A stretch of 64,000 bases of DNA from Emydura subglobosa (taxonomy: Eukaryota > Chordata > Testudines > Chelidae), in contig ML679956.1 of the NCBI GenBank assembly GCA_007922225.1, forward strand, positions 75,552,095 through 75,616,094, read 5' to 3'. Position 1 is the first letter of the stretch; each line of letters begins with the position of its first letter. The position numbers and the translations under genes are program-made. Below, in pieces: positions 34,341 to 45,436 of the stretch. The notes under the pieces were generated by a model. That model worked only from the letters and a program-made list of their open reading frames with translations. It was not told the DNA's origin and searched no databases.

Positions 34341-34789
34341 TTACAGATGACAGTTTCTGAAGTGCATCCCTTAATACTTAAAAATGCAAAGCTTAAGCCG
34401 AGTCCCACAAGGAACAAATGTCATGGATTGAAGAAGAAGAAAAAAAAGCATTGTAGCTTTAGGGAATGCCACGGTTACTGCTTCATAAACCTCGGCATCT
34501 TCAGGCTGAGTTTTTCCACCATCTCCCATTAGCCAGGATAGCACCGGACACTGGCGGGTAGCATAGGCTTATTTTATGATGCACATGTTCTTATACGTGC
34601 AGGCTAATTAACTTAGCTCCCAAGCCACAGAGGGCGCAGATTCCAAGGGCCTGTTTTTCAGAGGTACTCAGCGTTCAGAGTTCCCATGGCGTTGTGACTG
34701 CACGACACATCTCAGGATCAGACCCTAAATACATTCATTGGTCTTGATCTTGCATTGGATACATGTAGATCGCCCCCAGTGCCTGGACA
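34341..34789. other. No gene recognised
   Basis: An A-rich run lies at about 34,428-34,448. Nothing else was assigned. Confidence 0.4.
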
Positions 34790-34905
34790 GAGTCCCAGTG
34801 AAGTCAGTGAGTGAGATCTTAGGTGGTGTAACTCAGCGTCACTCCACTGGAGTAAATGGAGTTACACCAATTCATACATCAGCTGCGGACCTGGCCCACT
34901 GGGGG
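34790..34905. repeat. Foldback element, family G
   Basis: 'ggtggtgtaactcagcgtca' and 'gtaaatggagttacaccaat' form inverted arms around 'ctccactgga', ending 'gctgcggacctggccca'. Confidence 0.65.
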
Positions 34906-34989
34906 CTCAGAGTGGGAGAAAGGGTCCCACTCATGAATCCAACTCCAGGATCTGGGCCTGATTCTGAACTCCCTGGGGGTTTTGCATCA

Positions 34990-35185
34990 GCACAGCTCAG
35001 TTCAACTGTTTCCTCTGCCACGACCTCACGCGAGGGAGAGGACGAGTGTGTGAGCGATCACGCTCGCCGGGGCGCTTCGTCTCCCTCCCCAACACACATT
35101 GGTTGTAAAGCGCAGAACTTTTAAAAACGTCTCGCCAGGAATGAAACTCGCGGGGGTGTCTGGGTGGGCTTTGTGCGGCGGAGAA
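34990..35185. promoter_or_regulatory. Small CpG-rich patch (possible regulatory region)
   Basis: CpG dinucleotides are much denser here than around it (for example 'cgatcacgctcgccggggcg' and 'ctcgcgggggtgtctgggtg'). It could be a small CpG island or just a methylation-poor stretch. No TATA box, transcript start or adjoining exon could be shown. Confidence 0.25.
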
Positions 35186-35865
35186 ATGTCAGCTCACGTG
35201 GCCTGAGTTGTCTTGCCATTTCCACAGCAGAGCCTCTTTAAATAAAGACGCTACCCTGCCCAAACCTTTCAGCACAGCTTGCAGTGGGGAAGAACTCTGC
35301 TGTAATGATCTGAGCTTCCCCAGCGCCAATCACAGCTCTAAACACAGACACCCTTGGGAAAAACGGTCAGTCCTCAGCAGTGGAAAGCTGGAGCCATAAC
35401 TGCACCGTGACACAGCTAGAGGGGTGAGGCCAAGGGGGGCAAGGAGCCAGAGGTGAGGCACACAGCTTCTGCATGGTGGATCCGCAAGGTCTGCACAGAA
35501 CTGGGCAGGGATCCCCAGGGTTTAGAAGCGGAACCTGCAGCTTCGCCCATGGTGTGGAAGAGAGGAAGGGGGCAATGGAAGGATTCAAAGGCCGCTCCAG
35601 GAGGGGCACCTTACACAGCTGACACAAGTGGATTTTTCCCTGCATCTCATCCACTTCCCCAGCCCCGCCACTGTCTGTGCCGCCGAAATCCCCTCTCCCA
35701 CCGAGCTCTGTCCCGGCCACCCGCTGCCCGGGGATACAGGCCCCCGCTCTGGCAACACTCCCAGCAGAAAGGGGGTGTGCAGATGGCTGGCTGGACAAGG
35801 CCCATCACTGCGTCTGGAAGATGTTGCACAGCACACATGGACTTGAGCCAGCTCCATGCCTGGGG
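35186..35865. other. GC-rich, no gene recognised
   Basis: Open frames overlap in nearly every register, up to 245 codons at 35,453-36,190. This pattern is expected in GC-rich DNA poor in stop codons. No domain or conserved motif was recognised. Confidence 0.5.
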
Positions 35866-35935
35866 TAAATCAGCATCCCGCCACGGAAGCCAAAGGAGCA
35901 ACATCAATTTACGCCAGCTGTGCATCTGGCCCGTT
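35866..35935. repeat. Family-G relic
   Basis: 'ggtaaatcagcatcccgcca' and 'catcaatttacgccagctgt', ending 'gcatctggcccg', follow the family-G pattern. Confidence 0.45.
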
Positions 35936-36262
35936 GTCTTTAAGGCCACATCGGAAGGGTCTGTCCATCACTTTCGAACACGGCAGTGGCCAATCCGGGG
36001 GCTGCTTCTTTCAAGTCACCCCTGCCCAGCTGCACTTTGTTATCTCACAGGCTCCACAAGAAACAGCTCTTTGCACAGGAAGAGGTGGGATCGCTCACAG
36101 CAACCACCACATGAATTGTGTTATTCAAGGAGGAAAACAAGCTGCTTCCTTAAGCAACGTGTGCTTCCACAAGTACAGCGAGAGGCCTGAGAGAAGAACG
36201 GAGATGAAAGCTTGCTATTAACCAGAGACAAAGAGCTACTTTCCCTGCCAGGGACAATTACA

Positions 36263-36560
36263 GGCCCCGGTGCAGCAAAACACTTACGGACACACTTAAC
36301 TTGTATAATAAATAATAATACCTAGCTCTGTTTGCCCATAGATCTCAAAGTGCTTTAAAAAGGAGATGTGTATCATTAACCCCATTTTACAGATAGGGAA
36401 ACGGAGGCACAGAACGACAAGTGGACTTGCCCAGGGTCACCCAGCAGGCCAGTGGCAGAACTGGGAACAGAGCCCAGATTGTCTGAATCCCAGGCTAGTG
36501 CTCTGTCCACCCAGTCACCTGGACTGAAGAGTCAAGCAGATGTTTAAGTGCTTTGCTGCC
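36263..36560. mobile_element. Family-I foldback split by a SINE
   Basis: The left arm 'gcagcaaaacacttacggac' (within 36,263-36,300) is answered by 'tgtttaagtgctttgctgcc' at about 36,541-36,560. A MIR-like SINE lies between the arms, so it inserted into the loop of an existing foldback. Confidence 0.65.
36302..36522 (-). repeat. MIR-like CORE-SINE
   Basis: It contains 'atagatctcaaagtgcttta', 'aaccccattttacagatagg', 'cttgcccagggtcacccagc' and 'agtgctctgtccacccagtc' in reverse orientation. It is near full length. Confidence 0.88.
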
Positions 36561-37512
36561 TAGCGACGGGCTGCTGAAATGGAGGAGGCAGAGCACGCCA
36601 GTGACTCAGGACATTCGGACTCCAGGACAGCAGAAAGCTTCTCTCGGGCCACATCTTCACGGGGACACTCAGGAAAGAGACGGCGATTCCAGGAAAGGCG
36701 TGAAGTCAATGTGCACTGGACTGCGGGTGGACGATCTCGTTCAAGAGACAGGTGGCCTTCGCTCACTGTAACTTAATTTTAACTCTCCCCCCTCTAATCT
36801 CAGTGCTCAGGGAAGCCCCGGTGGAGCTGGGCTCTATAGCAAGCAGGGGGCACTGAGCCCCCGTGGGAGCTCCTCAGATTCCCCTCCCATCCATCCCAGC
36901 AGTGCTAAAAGCCAGTTCTCTCCCCCTCTCCCAGCAATGCAGGTCGCTCTGCTTCTCAGACTGCAGCATTTCAAACCCAGCAAGCTGTTACCAGCTAACA
37001 GAAAAAGACCTTTAAAAGCTAAGTGCTTCCAGACGCAACTTTGTCATTTCTAGGTGCAGAAATCGGATGTTACAAAGCTGCTGGGGCTTCCTCCTGGGAC
37101 CATTCATTCTACTAACTGGCAATTCTGCGGGGAGAGGGAGCTTTCTGGCTGCCCCTCCTCCTGCCTGGCAATAGTCCACAATGGACCTTGCACAGGGAGA
37201 AACTGATCCATGCTCCCTACCACTCCTGCTGCTTCTTTGTCCTTTGAAATCAGTGAAGTCACAATCTGCAGAGGTGTTTGAAGTCACTGGGGGTTGTGAC
37301 TTCTAGCAGGGAACAAGTACCAGGGCCAGGACCTGATCCAAAGCCCCTTGAGGTCAATAGGAGTCTTTCCATTGGGTTCAGGGAACACCAGATCAGACCC
37401 CAAGCCCTGGAGGGTAATGGGAACTGGGGGCACTCAGGACTTGCACCTGGAGGAGCCACTAAGCAGCAAAGAAATGGGCCACATGTCTCATGCTCTGGAC
37501 ATTGTGGAGTCG
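36561..37512. other. No gene recognised
   Basis: Nothing assignable was seen; open frames are under 95 codons. Confidence 0.4.
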
Positions 37513-37625
37513 ATTATACCAGGGCAAAGTGCGTATAAAATGCTACCAAATTGGAACGGTTGCATTTTGCATGTGCTTTTGCACTGGTGTAATTGACAGC
37601 ACAAGTTGTCGGGTCATGGAGAACC
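37513..37625. repeat. Foldback element, family H
   Basis: 'attataccagggcaaagtgc' is answered by 'gcttttgcactggtgtaatt' (37,575-37,594), with 'aaaatgctaccaaattggaa' and 'cggttgcatttt' at the centre. A tail 'gacagcacaagttgtcgggt' follows. Related sequence lies at 39,780-39,845 (tail) and 42,729-42,832. Confidence 0.65.
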
Positions 37626-38344
37626 AGCCCCCCGTTCCCATGCAGATGTCCCGAGGGAGAGAGAAAGGGAAGTAAAATAAAGACAGAGGATAGGAGATGT
37701 GTGAGCAGAGCTGGCTCAAGGGGGATAATTTCCAAAGCTCCTGTAAAGGAATCAGCAGCACTTTCAAGCTAAAAGCAGATTAGGAAAAGAAAATCAACAT
37801 ACTGAGAATTCTTGGACTCAGCACTCTGCAAAATCGTCTCATTCTTCTTGGCTTTGGTATTTTCGCTCCCAGCAGGGAAAGAATCACACACTTTCCACAG
37901 CTAATTCCCACTCTCTACCTACTTCATGGACTCCGCTGGCCAGGGAATTCAGACAGGAACAGCCAGCAAAAGCAGATCTTCCAGCTGTTTCTTCTCCTCC
38001 CCTCCTGCCTCTTCAAATCAATCTCTCTTCCCGCTGCAGGAGCCTGGAGACTGTAACATGGAGCTTGGCTGGGGAAAGCTTCCTGAGAGAGATCTCTCTC
38101 CAATGCGAGCAGGGCTTGTGAAGTTTGACTCATGACTGAGTAAACACCAAGCAGACATGCTCCAGATTCCCTTGCACGGGGACACAAAGGATTCTCTTTT
38201 CCTTTGCCAACTCCCCCAAAGAGTCATATTCTGCTCTGAAATTCACCCAGAAAAATGACAGTGTGATGACCCCATGGCAGCCTCGGTCCCTCCGTACCTC
38301 TGAAAAAATCACACCACTTATCTAGATGTTGAACAAAGGACGTA
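37626..38344. other. No gene recognised
   Basis: No motif or repeat was recognised. Confidence 0.4.
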
Positions 38345-38469
38345 GGGCCAAGATTTTTTTTTTTTAAAGTTAGGCTCCTAAATGCATATTCATGCATCTA
38401 AATAAAGGCCCTGATCTTCCAAAGTCCTCAGCACACAGCAGCTCCCATGAGAGTTGTGCAGGATCCAGA

Positions 38470-38900
38470 TTCATTTGTGGAGGAATTTCACTATTTTGAA
38501 ATGTCTTCCATTCTGGAACGAAAACTAAAACATTCAACGTTTTCTGTGAATTACACACACACACACACACGCACGCGCACACACACACACGCACGCACGC
38601 GCACGCACGCACACACAGTTGTATTTTGGGTCCAACAAAATGGTTTTTTTCTGATTTTGTTTTATACTGTATAACGTAAAATGAAAAATCCTAAATGAAA
38701 AGTCATTTAGCAAGGGTAAAATTGAAACGACCCATTCTTAAAAGGGCAAAATGGACCATAGTGCCTTGATTGAAATCCTGGCTTTCATTTCAAAATGCAT
38801 TATGGTCAAGGGTGACACGTTTCTGTGCAATGTTTCATTTTCCCCGAATCGGCATTTTTCAAAGCAAAAACGTTCCACCTGAAAATTACCAGCCTGCTCT
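38470..38900. mobile_element. AT-rich foldback, family B, with microsatellite
   Basis: It ends 'gaaaattaccagcctgctct', the inverse of the family-B start, and contains 'gaaatgtc' and 'gtttcattttcc' type segments. An (AC/GC) microsatellite has expanded inside it. The left limit is uncertain. Confidence 0.45.
38553..38617. repeat. (AC)n/(GCAC)n microsatellite
   Basis: Alternating AC units are interspersed with GCAC and GCGC units, giving a compound alternating purine-pyrimidine tract of about 65 bp. Confidence 0.95.
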
Positions 38901-39779
38901 AGTTCCCCACAAGGCCCCATTCACTTTCCCATGGCTCTGTTTTGCACTGTGCAATAGTAGGGGGCTCTGGGCTCCATTGTTAGCAGAGAAGGTCTGGATA
39001 TTGGAGCCAGGGTAGCCAGTATCCGGAGAGGGGGGCATGGAGCCCCCGGACTGGTGAAGAGACACAACTCCCCATTGGTTCTGCAGGGAGAACCCTGCCC
39101 TTTTCCACTGTAGCTTTCCATGGGGGAAAAAACAAACTTTTCCTCTCTGTCAGGCCCTGCCTGCGTGGCTGCCTCTTGCCATGTGGCAATCTGGCTCATC
39201 AGATTCAGGGTAACTAAGCTGGGCATTTCTGCAAGGAACAGGGCAGATCTTATCCTCTTGACATTGACAGAGAAGGATCTCGGTGCTGCATGCCTGCAGG
39301 CAGCAGTGGGGTTATCACAAATCACAGCCAGTTGTGATAAGAGAAACCCCGTCTCTTGGCTCCTAAAACATGTGTCTGTACCATCTGGGCTAAAGGAGAA
39401 TCTCCATCAGCTGTCTGTAGTATTAGGGTTTATATCCTCTCTCTGAGCCAACCTCTAGGCCCACATAATCACATACGACATGATCCTGAAAATATGTCCC
39501 TGCACTTAGATCCTTACATCTGCACAGTGTCCAACTGACTTCAACAGACACCGAGCAAACATAAAGCTCTCTCCATGTGAATCCTGTTGCAGGATCAGGG
39601 CCTGGGCCATTGCATTACAGCATCCTTGAGCTCTAGCATGTCTTTCCATCCCAGATAACATCAGACAAAGGAAGTCTGTACTGAAAAGCAGGGGTAGCGC
39701 TGCAGAGATAGTGGATTCTCCACGCCCATGCATTGTGGTGTCATAACTTCTACCAGTGAAAGGGAGGGGTAAAACACTA
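38901..39779. other. No gene recognised
   Basis: Nothing assignable; a 134-codon minus-strand frame (38,921-39,325) has no motif. Confidence 0.4.
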
Positions 39780-39845
39780 ACTAATCGCTGTACACCCACT
39801 CTGTCCAAGTGTAAGTGACTGCACAAGTTGCAAGGTGGTGGGGAA
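39780..39845. repeat. Family-H fragment
   Basis: 'gtgactgcacaagttgcaag' followed by 'gtggtggggaatcagtccct' matches the tail of the family-H element at 37,595-37,625. Confidence 0.5.
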
Positions 39846-40177
39846 TCAGTCCCTGCACACTCTCAACCCATTTCCCATTGGGTTTGTTTGTTTTCAACAC
39901 CAGGAGGAGTCCAAGGATTTTGCAGTGCTTTTGACAGCCGCTGGATGACAAATGAAATCTTCTTCTGCCGGAAGCCAAGCCTTGAAATAGCTATAAGAAC
40001 TGATTGCCTTCTTGGCTGCATTCAAAGAAAATTATCTTTAGCTTTTGAAAGCTGTTGAACAGCTGTCATGAGGAGAAAGCAGACACTACACACAACCAAA
40101 TGTAGCTATGCCAGTTACACTGCTCAGTGGATGTAACTTGGAGAGACCAGGCTAATGTTTTCAAGAATTATCACTAC

Positions 40178-40312
40178 ATTTGGGGGGGCTTCAGATTCTG
40201 GGTGCCCAGCTTCAGACCCCTTAAAAAGGGGCTTGCTATTGAGAGGTACAGAGCACCCGTAGCTCTCACTGACTTCAACTGGAATTGTAGGTACCTCTCT
40301 GAAAATTAGGCC
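40178..40312. repeat. Old foldback relic
   Basis: 'ttctgggtgcccagcttcag' and 'aggtacagagcacccgtagc' with 'actgacttcaactggaattg' follow the pattern of palindromic amniote repeats. It is diverged. Confidence 0.4.
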
Positions 40313-41204
40313 CAGCACTCACAATGAGTAGCTGCATTTTAAAATTTGGGCCTATATATATTTGCAAGAAGCATATAATGGTCTGTATCCTGTATCCTAA
40401 TTTCTAGGGTACAGATCTTCATGTCACCAAAAAACTCCTTTTGGCCACAGATATATTTGGCAACACAGAGCATCTCTCCTAAGGACAGTAACACACAATT
40501 CTAAAAAGAAATCAAGTGGCTTGAAAGAAATAAGCTTTTGTAACCTGATTGCATCATATTCCAGTCACATTGCAGGTGGGCTGGGGGCAGCAGGGATTAA
40601 ACCTGGGCCCTTTTAACTCAGCCTCTACTGCCTGAGTGAAAAGACTCACCTGTGTTAGCCAATGCAGTAACGGGCTGTGTAGTGGATGCTAATCTGTAGC
40701 ATACCATTCAGTCACTAGGAGGCATTGTGTGTAAAATACCTTATTTAAACAAACCTCAGTCCAACAGCCATACCTGGCAGAGCATTAAAGGATCTTCTGG
40801 CGAATGCATCTGGTGTGAATAAGCCAGCTCTGTATCTGATACAGGAGCGTGACAGGCTCATCAGCTTCTATATGGCCTCACCATCACCAGAGGGGTTAAA
40901 GAAGAGAGATTTCTTATGGATCACCCGGGACTTTTTTGGGTTTGTGTACATGTAACCCAGGTGCCTAAAAGGGAGAGATCTATTTGGGGGGAGGGCTGGG
41001 TAAGAGTGAGTTGTGTCTGTCTGGGTCTTTGTTGCGAGGCAGATTTTTGTACTCCACATCCAGCAGTTTTTAGAGTTGGGTGTGGTAGTTTTGGGTAGAC
41101 CCCAATAGGTTCCCTGTTGCTGGGCCCAGACTAGACCCCATGAGGGCAAGCAGTCAGGGCAGCTGCTTTACCACAGGCCAGGTGTCAGGTGAACTCAACC
41201 TAAG
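40313..41204. other. No gene recognised
   Basis: No motif or repeat was recognised. Confidence 0.4.
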
Positions 41205-41283
41205 TGAGTAGCAGAACCAGGAACAGAAGCCAGGCCTTGTGACTTCCAGGCCAGTGCTCTAACCACTAGAACACACTGCCTGC
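41205..41283 (-). repeat. MIR-like SINE head fragment
   Basis: 'agcagaaccaggaacagaag' and 'agtgctctaaccactagaac' are the reversed head of the SINE. A possible second piece, 'ggccctaaagagcttacaac', lies near 41,421. Confidence 0.6.
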
Positions 41284-42414
41284 TGTATGTATGAGAGACA
41301 GCACATTTCTGAATGTGCATGGGTCTAGCAGACCCAAGTTTGATGGCCTTTAAGGCATAATCTTTTTTCTTCAGCATCATAAGAAAGGATGAAGGGGGCA
41401 CCCCATTGTGAGACAGTCCTGGCCCTAAAGAGCTTACAACCTTGGTTAAAGACAAACTGCATGGATGAAATAGACAAATGAGTGAGCCTGGCTAAGGGAG
41501 ATGTGAAGAAGGACTGATTGTTCTCTCTTTTGCCTCTGAATGGAGACAAAGCATGTGTGTTTAATCAATTCCATTACTATGCCCTTAATCACAGGGGGTA
41601 ATTTTAGAAATTTAAAGTAAATAAAGAAAAAGCAAGCATCCTCATGCATGACCCAACACTGTGATTTAAATCGGAGGCTGGATGTACAAAGAACACAGGA
41701 TCTGGTCCCATACACAGCACGCTCTTCACTGTTGAGGATTTGATGCAGCAGAAACTTGTCCATTGGAACAGAGGTTTTGGGCCAGAGCACATTTTTTCAT
41801 TTCTGATTGGGAGAGAAAGCTGACAAAGCTACAAACCCCCCCCCCCCCCCCCCCCGAAAGCACAAGCATTCTGGGACCAATCCCAAAGACAGAAGGAAAA
41901 TTCCCTCCCTCCACTCATCTCAGTCATAGTGTTTACACACAATCTGTGTTGGATTCATGGAATTCACGTCTGTTTCTTTATTAAGCTTAGTAAGACAAAA
42001 ACAGGAAAAGATATGAAACTCAAAGGGAGACACAGGGATATTTGTAAATAAGGCACATAGGACTCACTGGTCTGCCTAAGTAGTGTGAAGATAAATAAAG
42101 ATCTCCAGGATTCGCTTTAGGGTTTACTTGGAGTTTGCTACCTTTCCCTGAGGAAGGACAAAGTAAATGCTAAGCATGATGACCCTAAAGGTTGGGTTCG
42201 GTGCTAATTTTAAAGTTATTACTAAATAACTTTAACAGTTCTCCTTTTACACTGATGCAATCTAAAATTTACTCCATTGGAGTCAGTAGAGTTGAACTGG
42301 TGAGAGAGAAAAATCAGTTTAAAAACACACTGAGATATGTATTAAAATTAAGTTCTTAGTTGTGTCAGTGCTTGAGAAAACATACTTAATGTACTTCAAT
42401 ATATGCAGTTGCCC
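41284..42414. other. No gene; pure C20 run
   Basis: A run of 20 consecutive C lies at 41,836-41,855. It is unusual for its purity and its length may be an assembly estimate. No exon was recognised. Confidence 0.5.
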
Positions 42415-42697
42415 ACTCCAGAGCTCCAAAATCATGACACGGACTCCCAAAAATCATGACAACAGCTTAACATTGATGAGATTATTTAAACTAAATTTTA
42501 AAGCAGTTGGCTCCTTTTTGTTTGACTTTTAGGTTTTGAGCCTTTAGTGGGCCATGTTTTCAAGCTTCTCTCTGCAACCACAAAGTTCAGAAACTATTCT
42601 TTTCCAGGAAAGCTGAGATTCTCGCATGTTCACATGATTCGTGAAGGTGGGGCTTTAAGAAAAAATATCAAACAACTTGAGAGTTGCCAATATTGCC
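42415..42697 (-). repeat. Interspersed repeat K, minus copy
   Basis: The reverse complement aligns with 45,109-45,421. Both share, in order, a 'tgttgcc/ttggcaact' start, 'tcttaaagcc', 'tctcagctt' and two 'tcatgattttt'-like blocks, then an end with 'gggcaac/ttggcaa'. The family is not named with certainty. Confidence 0.65.
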
Positions 42698-42728
42698 TAT
42701 GTGAGCCTCATTCACCACTATTCACGTA

Positions 42729-42832
42729 ATCATTTACACTACGCTAAGTGAATGCGCAGTATATGTAAAACGCCATCCAGGTAGCATGGTAGCATTTTAC
42801 AACCACTTTGCCCATGGTTAAACGGTTACACA
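42729..42832. repeat. Foldback relic, family H
   Basis: 'gcagtatatgtaaaacgcca' and 'tagcatggtagcattttaca' with 'ccactttgccc' follow the family-H pattern in diverged form. Confidence 0.45.
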
Positions 42833-42925
42833 GGGAGAAAGGCGCTGGAGAATCAGCACAGGGAACACAAATGGTCGTATCTACATCAGTGCTGTTTAAT
42901 CCACTAGGTATGAGAGGCCAAAGTG

Positions 42926-43943
42926 AAATAAGAACGGCCATACTGGGTCAGACCAATGGCCCATCTAGCCCAATACCCTGTCTTCTGACAGCGGCCAATA
43001 CCAGGTGCTTCAGAGGGAATGAATAGAACAGGTAATCATCAAGTGATTCATCCCGTCACCATTCCCGGCCTCTGGCAAACAGCAATCCCTGCCTATCTTG
43101 GCTAATAGCCATTGATGGACCTATCCTCCATGAACTTGTCTAGTTCTTTTTTGAACCCTGTTATAGTCTTGACCTTCACAACATCCTTTGGCAAGGAGTT
43201 CCACAGGTTGACTGTGCGTTCTGTGAAGAAATACTTCCTTTTGTTCATTTTAAACCCACTGCCTATTAATTTCACTTGGTGATCCCTAGGTTTTGTGTTA
43301 TGAGAAGGAGTAAATAACACTTCCTTATTTACTTTATCCACACCAGTCATGATTTTATAGTCCTCTATCGTATCCCCTCTTAGTCATCTCTTTTCCAAGA
43401 GGAAAATTCCCAGTTTTATTAATCTCTCCTCATATGGAAGCTTTTCCATACCCCTGATCATTTTAAGTTGCCCTGTTCTGTACCATTTCCAGTTCCAATA
43501 CATCTTTTTTGAGATGGGGCGACCAGATATGCACACAGTATTCAAGATGTGGGCATACCATGGATTTATAAAGAGGCAAGATGATATTTTTTGTCTTATT
43601 ATCTATCCTTTTTCTAATGATTCCCAACATTGTGTTAACTATTTTGCCTGCTGCTGCACATTGAGTGGAAGTTTTCAGAGAACTATCCACAATGACTCCA
43701 AGATCTCCTTCTTGAGTGGTAACAGCTAATTTAAACTCTGTCATTTTATATGTATAGTTGGCTTTATGTTTTCCAATGTGCAACACTGAATTTCACCTAC
43801 CATTTGGTTGCCCAGTCACCTAGTTTTGTGAGATCCCTTTTTAACCCTTCGCTGTCTGCTTTGGACATAACTATCTTGAGTAGTTTTGTATCATCTGCAA
43901 ATTTTGCCACCTCGCTGTTTACCCCTTTTTCCAGATGATTTAT
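42926..43943 (-). mobile_element. CR1/L3-like LINE, minus copy, 5'-truncated
   Basis: This is the same family as 27,085-30,085. On the minus strand it runs from the FADD motif region of the RT to the 3' end, whose reverse complement here begins 'aataagaacggccatactgg' and 'gtcagaccaatggcccatct'. It lacks the endonuclease and N-terminal RT. Its 5' truncation point lies exactly at the end of a foldback MITE (43,944). Confidence 0.9.
43102..43943 (-). pseudogene. LINE ORF2 C-terminal RT remnant
   Basis: Read on the minus strand, the order is EKGVNSEVAKFADDTKLLK (FADD is the catalytic motif), then LTKLGDWATKW. Next are YTYKMTEFKLAVTTQEGDLG, IVDSSLKTSTQCAAA and LPLYKSMVCPHLEYCVHIWS. The end is KVNKEVLFTPSHNTKP, FFTERTVNLWNSLPKDVVK and ELDKFMEDRSINGY. 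These are the C-terminal RT and thumb blocks of a CR1-clade LINE. Frameshifts break the reading frame near 43,460 and 43,790, so the copy is inactive. It would have needed the missing upstream endonuclease and RT core to transpose. Confidence 0.88.
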
Positions 43944-44272
43944 GCCTGATTGGGCCCACTTTTCTAAGTGTAAAGAATGTGAAATTGGAGCTCCAGCCTT
44001 AGCAAATATAAATAGATGCATAACAACCTCTTTACCGATGATTCTGGTATTCCCCAAATGCCCTGCTGGCTCTGTCTCACCTAGTACATCGCCTTTCAAA
44101 GTGCTTTACATCTCACTGGTGCAACAGTTCTTTAAAGAACCCTGCCACCTTCCAGCACTGCAAAGAGATTCAGGCCAGAACCATTAGTAAAGAGGTTAAG
44201 CTATGCATGTATTTATATTTACTAAGGCAATTTCACCTTCTTTACACTTAGAAACAGTGGGCCCAATCAGGC
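43944..44272. mobile_element. Long-armed foldback MITE
   Basis: The ends 'gcctgattgggcccac' and 'gtgggcccaatcaggc' are exact inverses. The arms (about 43,944-44,048 and 44,170-44,272) stay closely matched through 'ctaagtgtaaagaa', 'gtgaaatt', 'aaatataaata' and 'aacctcttta'. One gap of about 8 bp lies near 'ggagctcca' in the left arm. The middle, about 120 bp, is unpaired. It is too short for a transposase. No target duplication was seen. Confidence 0.85.
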
Positions 44273-44744
44273 AGCATTCAGACCTTACCCAGTAAAGGAC
44301 TTTAGGATCTGGCCCACTGACAAGGTTGTATCTGCAGAAGTACACATAAACATCTAATTTTGTGTACCCAAATGCAAGATTTTCTCAACCAATGCCTGAA
44401 CCCTCTCATAAGAGACCTTTAGTTTTATTTTCACAGCAGCGCAAGACAAGCTAAGACCAAATTAGTACAATCTCCCATAAATATATCACGCACATGCAAT
44501 TCTACCATTGCACCACACAGACCGGTTCAGGGCCAGCCAAAACCATAATGCCAAAATAGGGATGTGCATTCATTGTGCAGGCCTAGCAACTAACGACACA
44601 CACAGGCATCTAGGTCACACTTCTGTCTGCACAAACAATGCCTGCTTTTTCCCTTTTGCGGCCACAGCTTATGCTGCCATGTTTGGTCCAGGTGGAACTG
44701 GGGAAGGGTGGAGAGGAAAAGAGAATGGATTTTTATCTGGGAGA
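44273..44744. other. No gene recognised
   Basis: Nothing assignable was seen. Confidence 0.4.
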
Positions 44745-44970
44745 AGGAGGATGGTCCAGTGATTAGGAAACTAATATTGGGAGACCCGGGTTCAACTCCT
44801 TCTCTGCCACAGGCTTCTTGTATGACTGTGGGCAAGTCACTTAGCCTCTCTGTGCCCCAGTTTCCCATCCGTAAAACTGGGATGATAGCACTGCCCTCTC
44901 TCACTGTTCTGTGGAGGAATACATTAAAGACTGTGAGGTGCACAGATACAATGGTAACGGGGGCCAGACA
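44745..44970 (+). repeat. MIR-like CORE-SINE, near full length
   Basis: The tRNA-like head 'gatggtccagtgattaggaa' with 'gacccgggttcaactccttc' (B-box-like 'ggttcaactcc') is followed by 'gtgggcaagtcacttagcct', 'tgccccagtttcccatccgt' and a 3' part near 'attaaagactgtgaggtgca'. Confidence 0.88.
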
Positions 44971-45108
44971 GTAACCTTAGATAGATTTCCAAAAAGCCGT
45001 TGAGCATCTGAAATTCTCTTTTCCCTTTTAAAAAAAACCCTCTAGATTGGTAGAATTATTCTGCACATTGACATTACAACAACTGTTATGACCAATAGAC
45101 TGTAACTC

Positions 45109-45421
45109 GGTGTTGCCACCTCATGGTCTGATTGCTGGTCTCATGAGAATCAATGTTTCTCTTAAAGCCTCAGCTCCTGGAGTCACGTGGTTACATGAGC
45201 CTCTCAGCTTCCATTTAAAAAAAATGTTTCTCACCCTCATGATTGTGGAGAAAAGCTTAAAACCGCAAACCAAGTGCACCCTGCAGGCTCAGAAACTCAC
45301 GGGAAATACAAGCAGCCCAGAATAGATTATTAAACAGCCCTCATGATTTTTAAGCCAATGTCATGATTTTGGGGGTGGGGAGGGTGACTCGTGATTCCTG
45401 AATGCTTGGGCTTGGCAATAC
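45109..45421 (+). repeat. Interspersed repeat K, plus copy
   Basis: It is homologous to the reverse complement of 42,415-42,697. It contains 'ggtctcatgagaatcaatgt', 'aaagcctcagctcctggagt' and 'aatgtcatgattttgggggt', ending 'gcttgggcttggcaata'. Confidence 0.7.
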
Positions 45422-45436
45422 CATATTTACATCACA

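Noticed and set aside
35453..36190. 245-codon plus-strand open frame
   Set aside because: It lies in GC-rich, stop-poor DNA with long frames on both strands and several registers. It has no domain, and a family-G relic falls inside it.
44745..44800. Possible tRNA gene at a SINE head
   Set aside because: The tRNA-like head continues into a full MIR-like SINE body, so it is a SINE promoter and not a tRNA gene.
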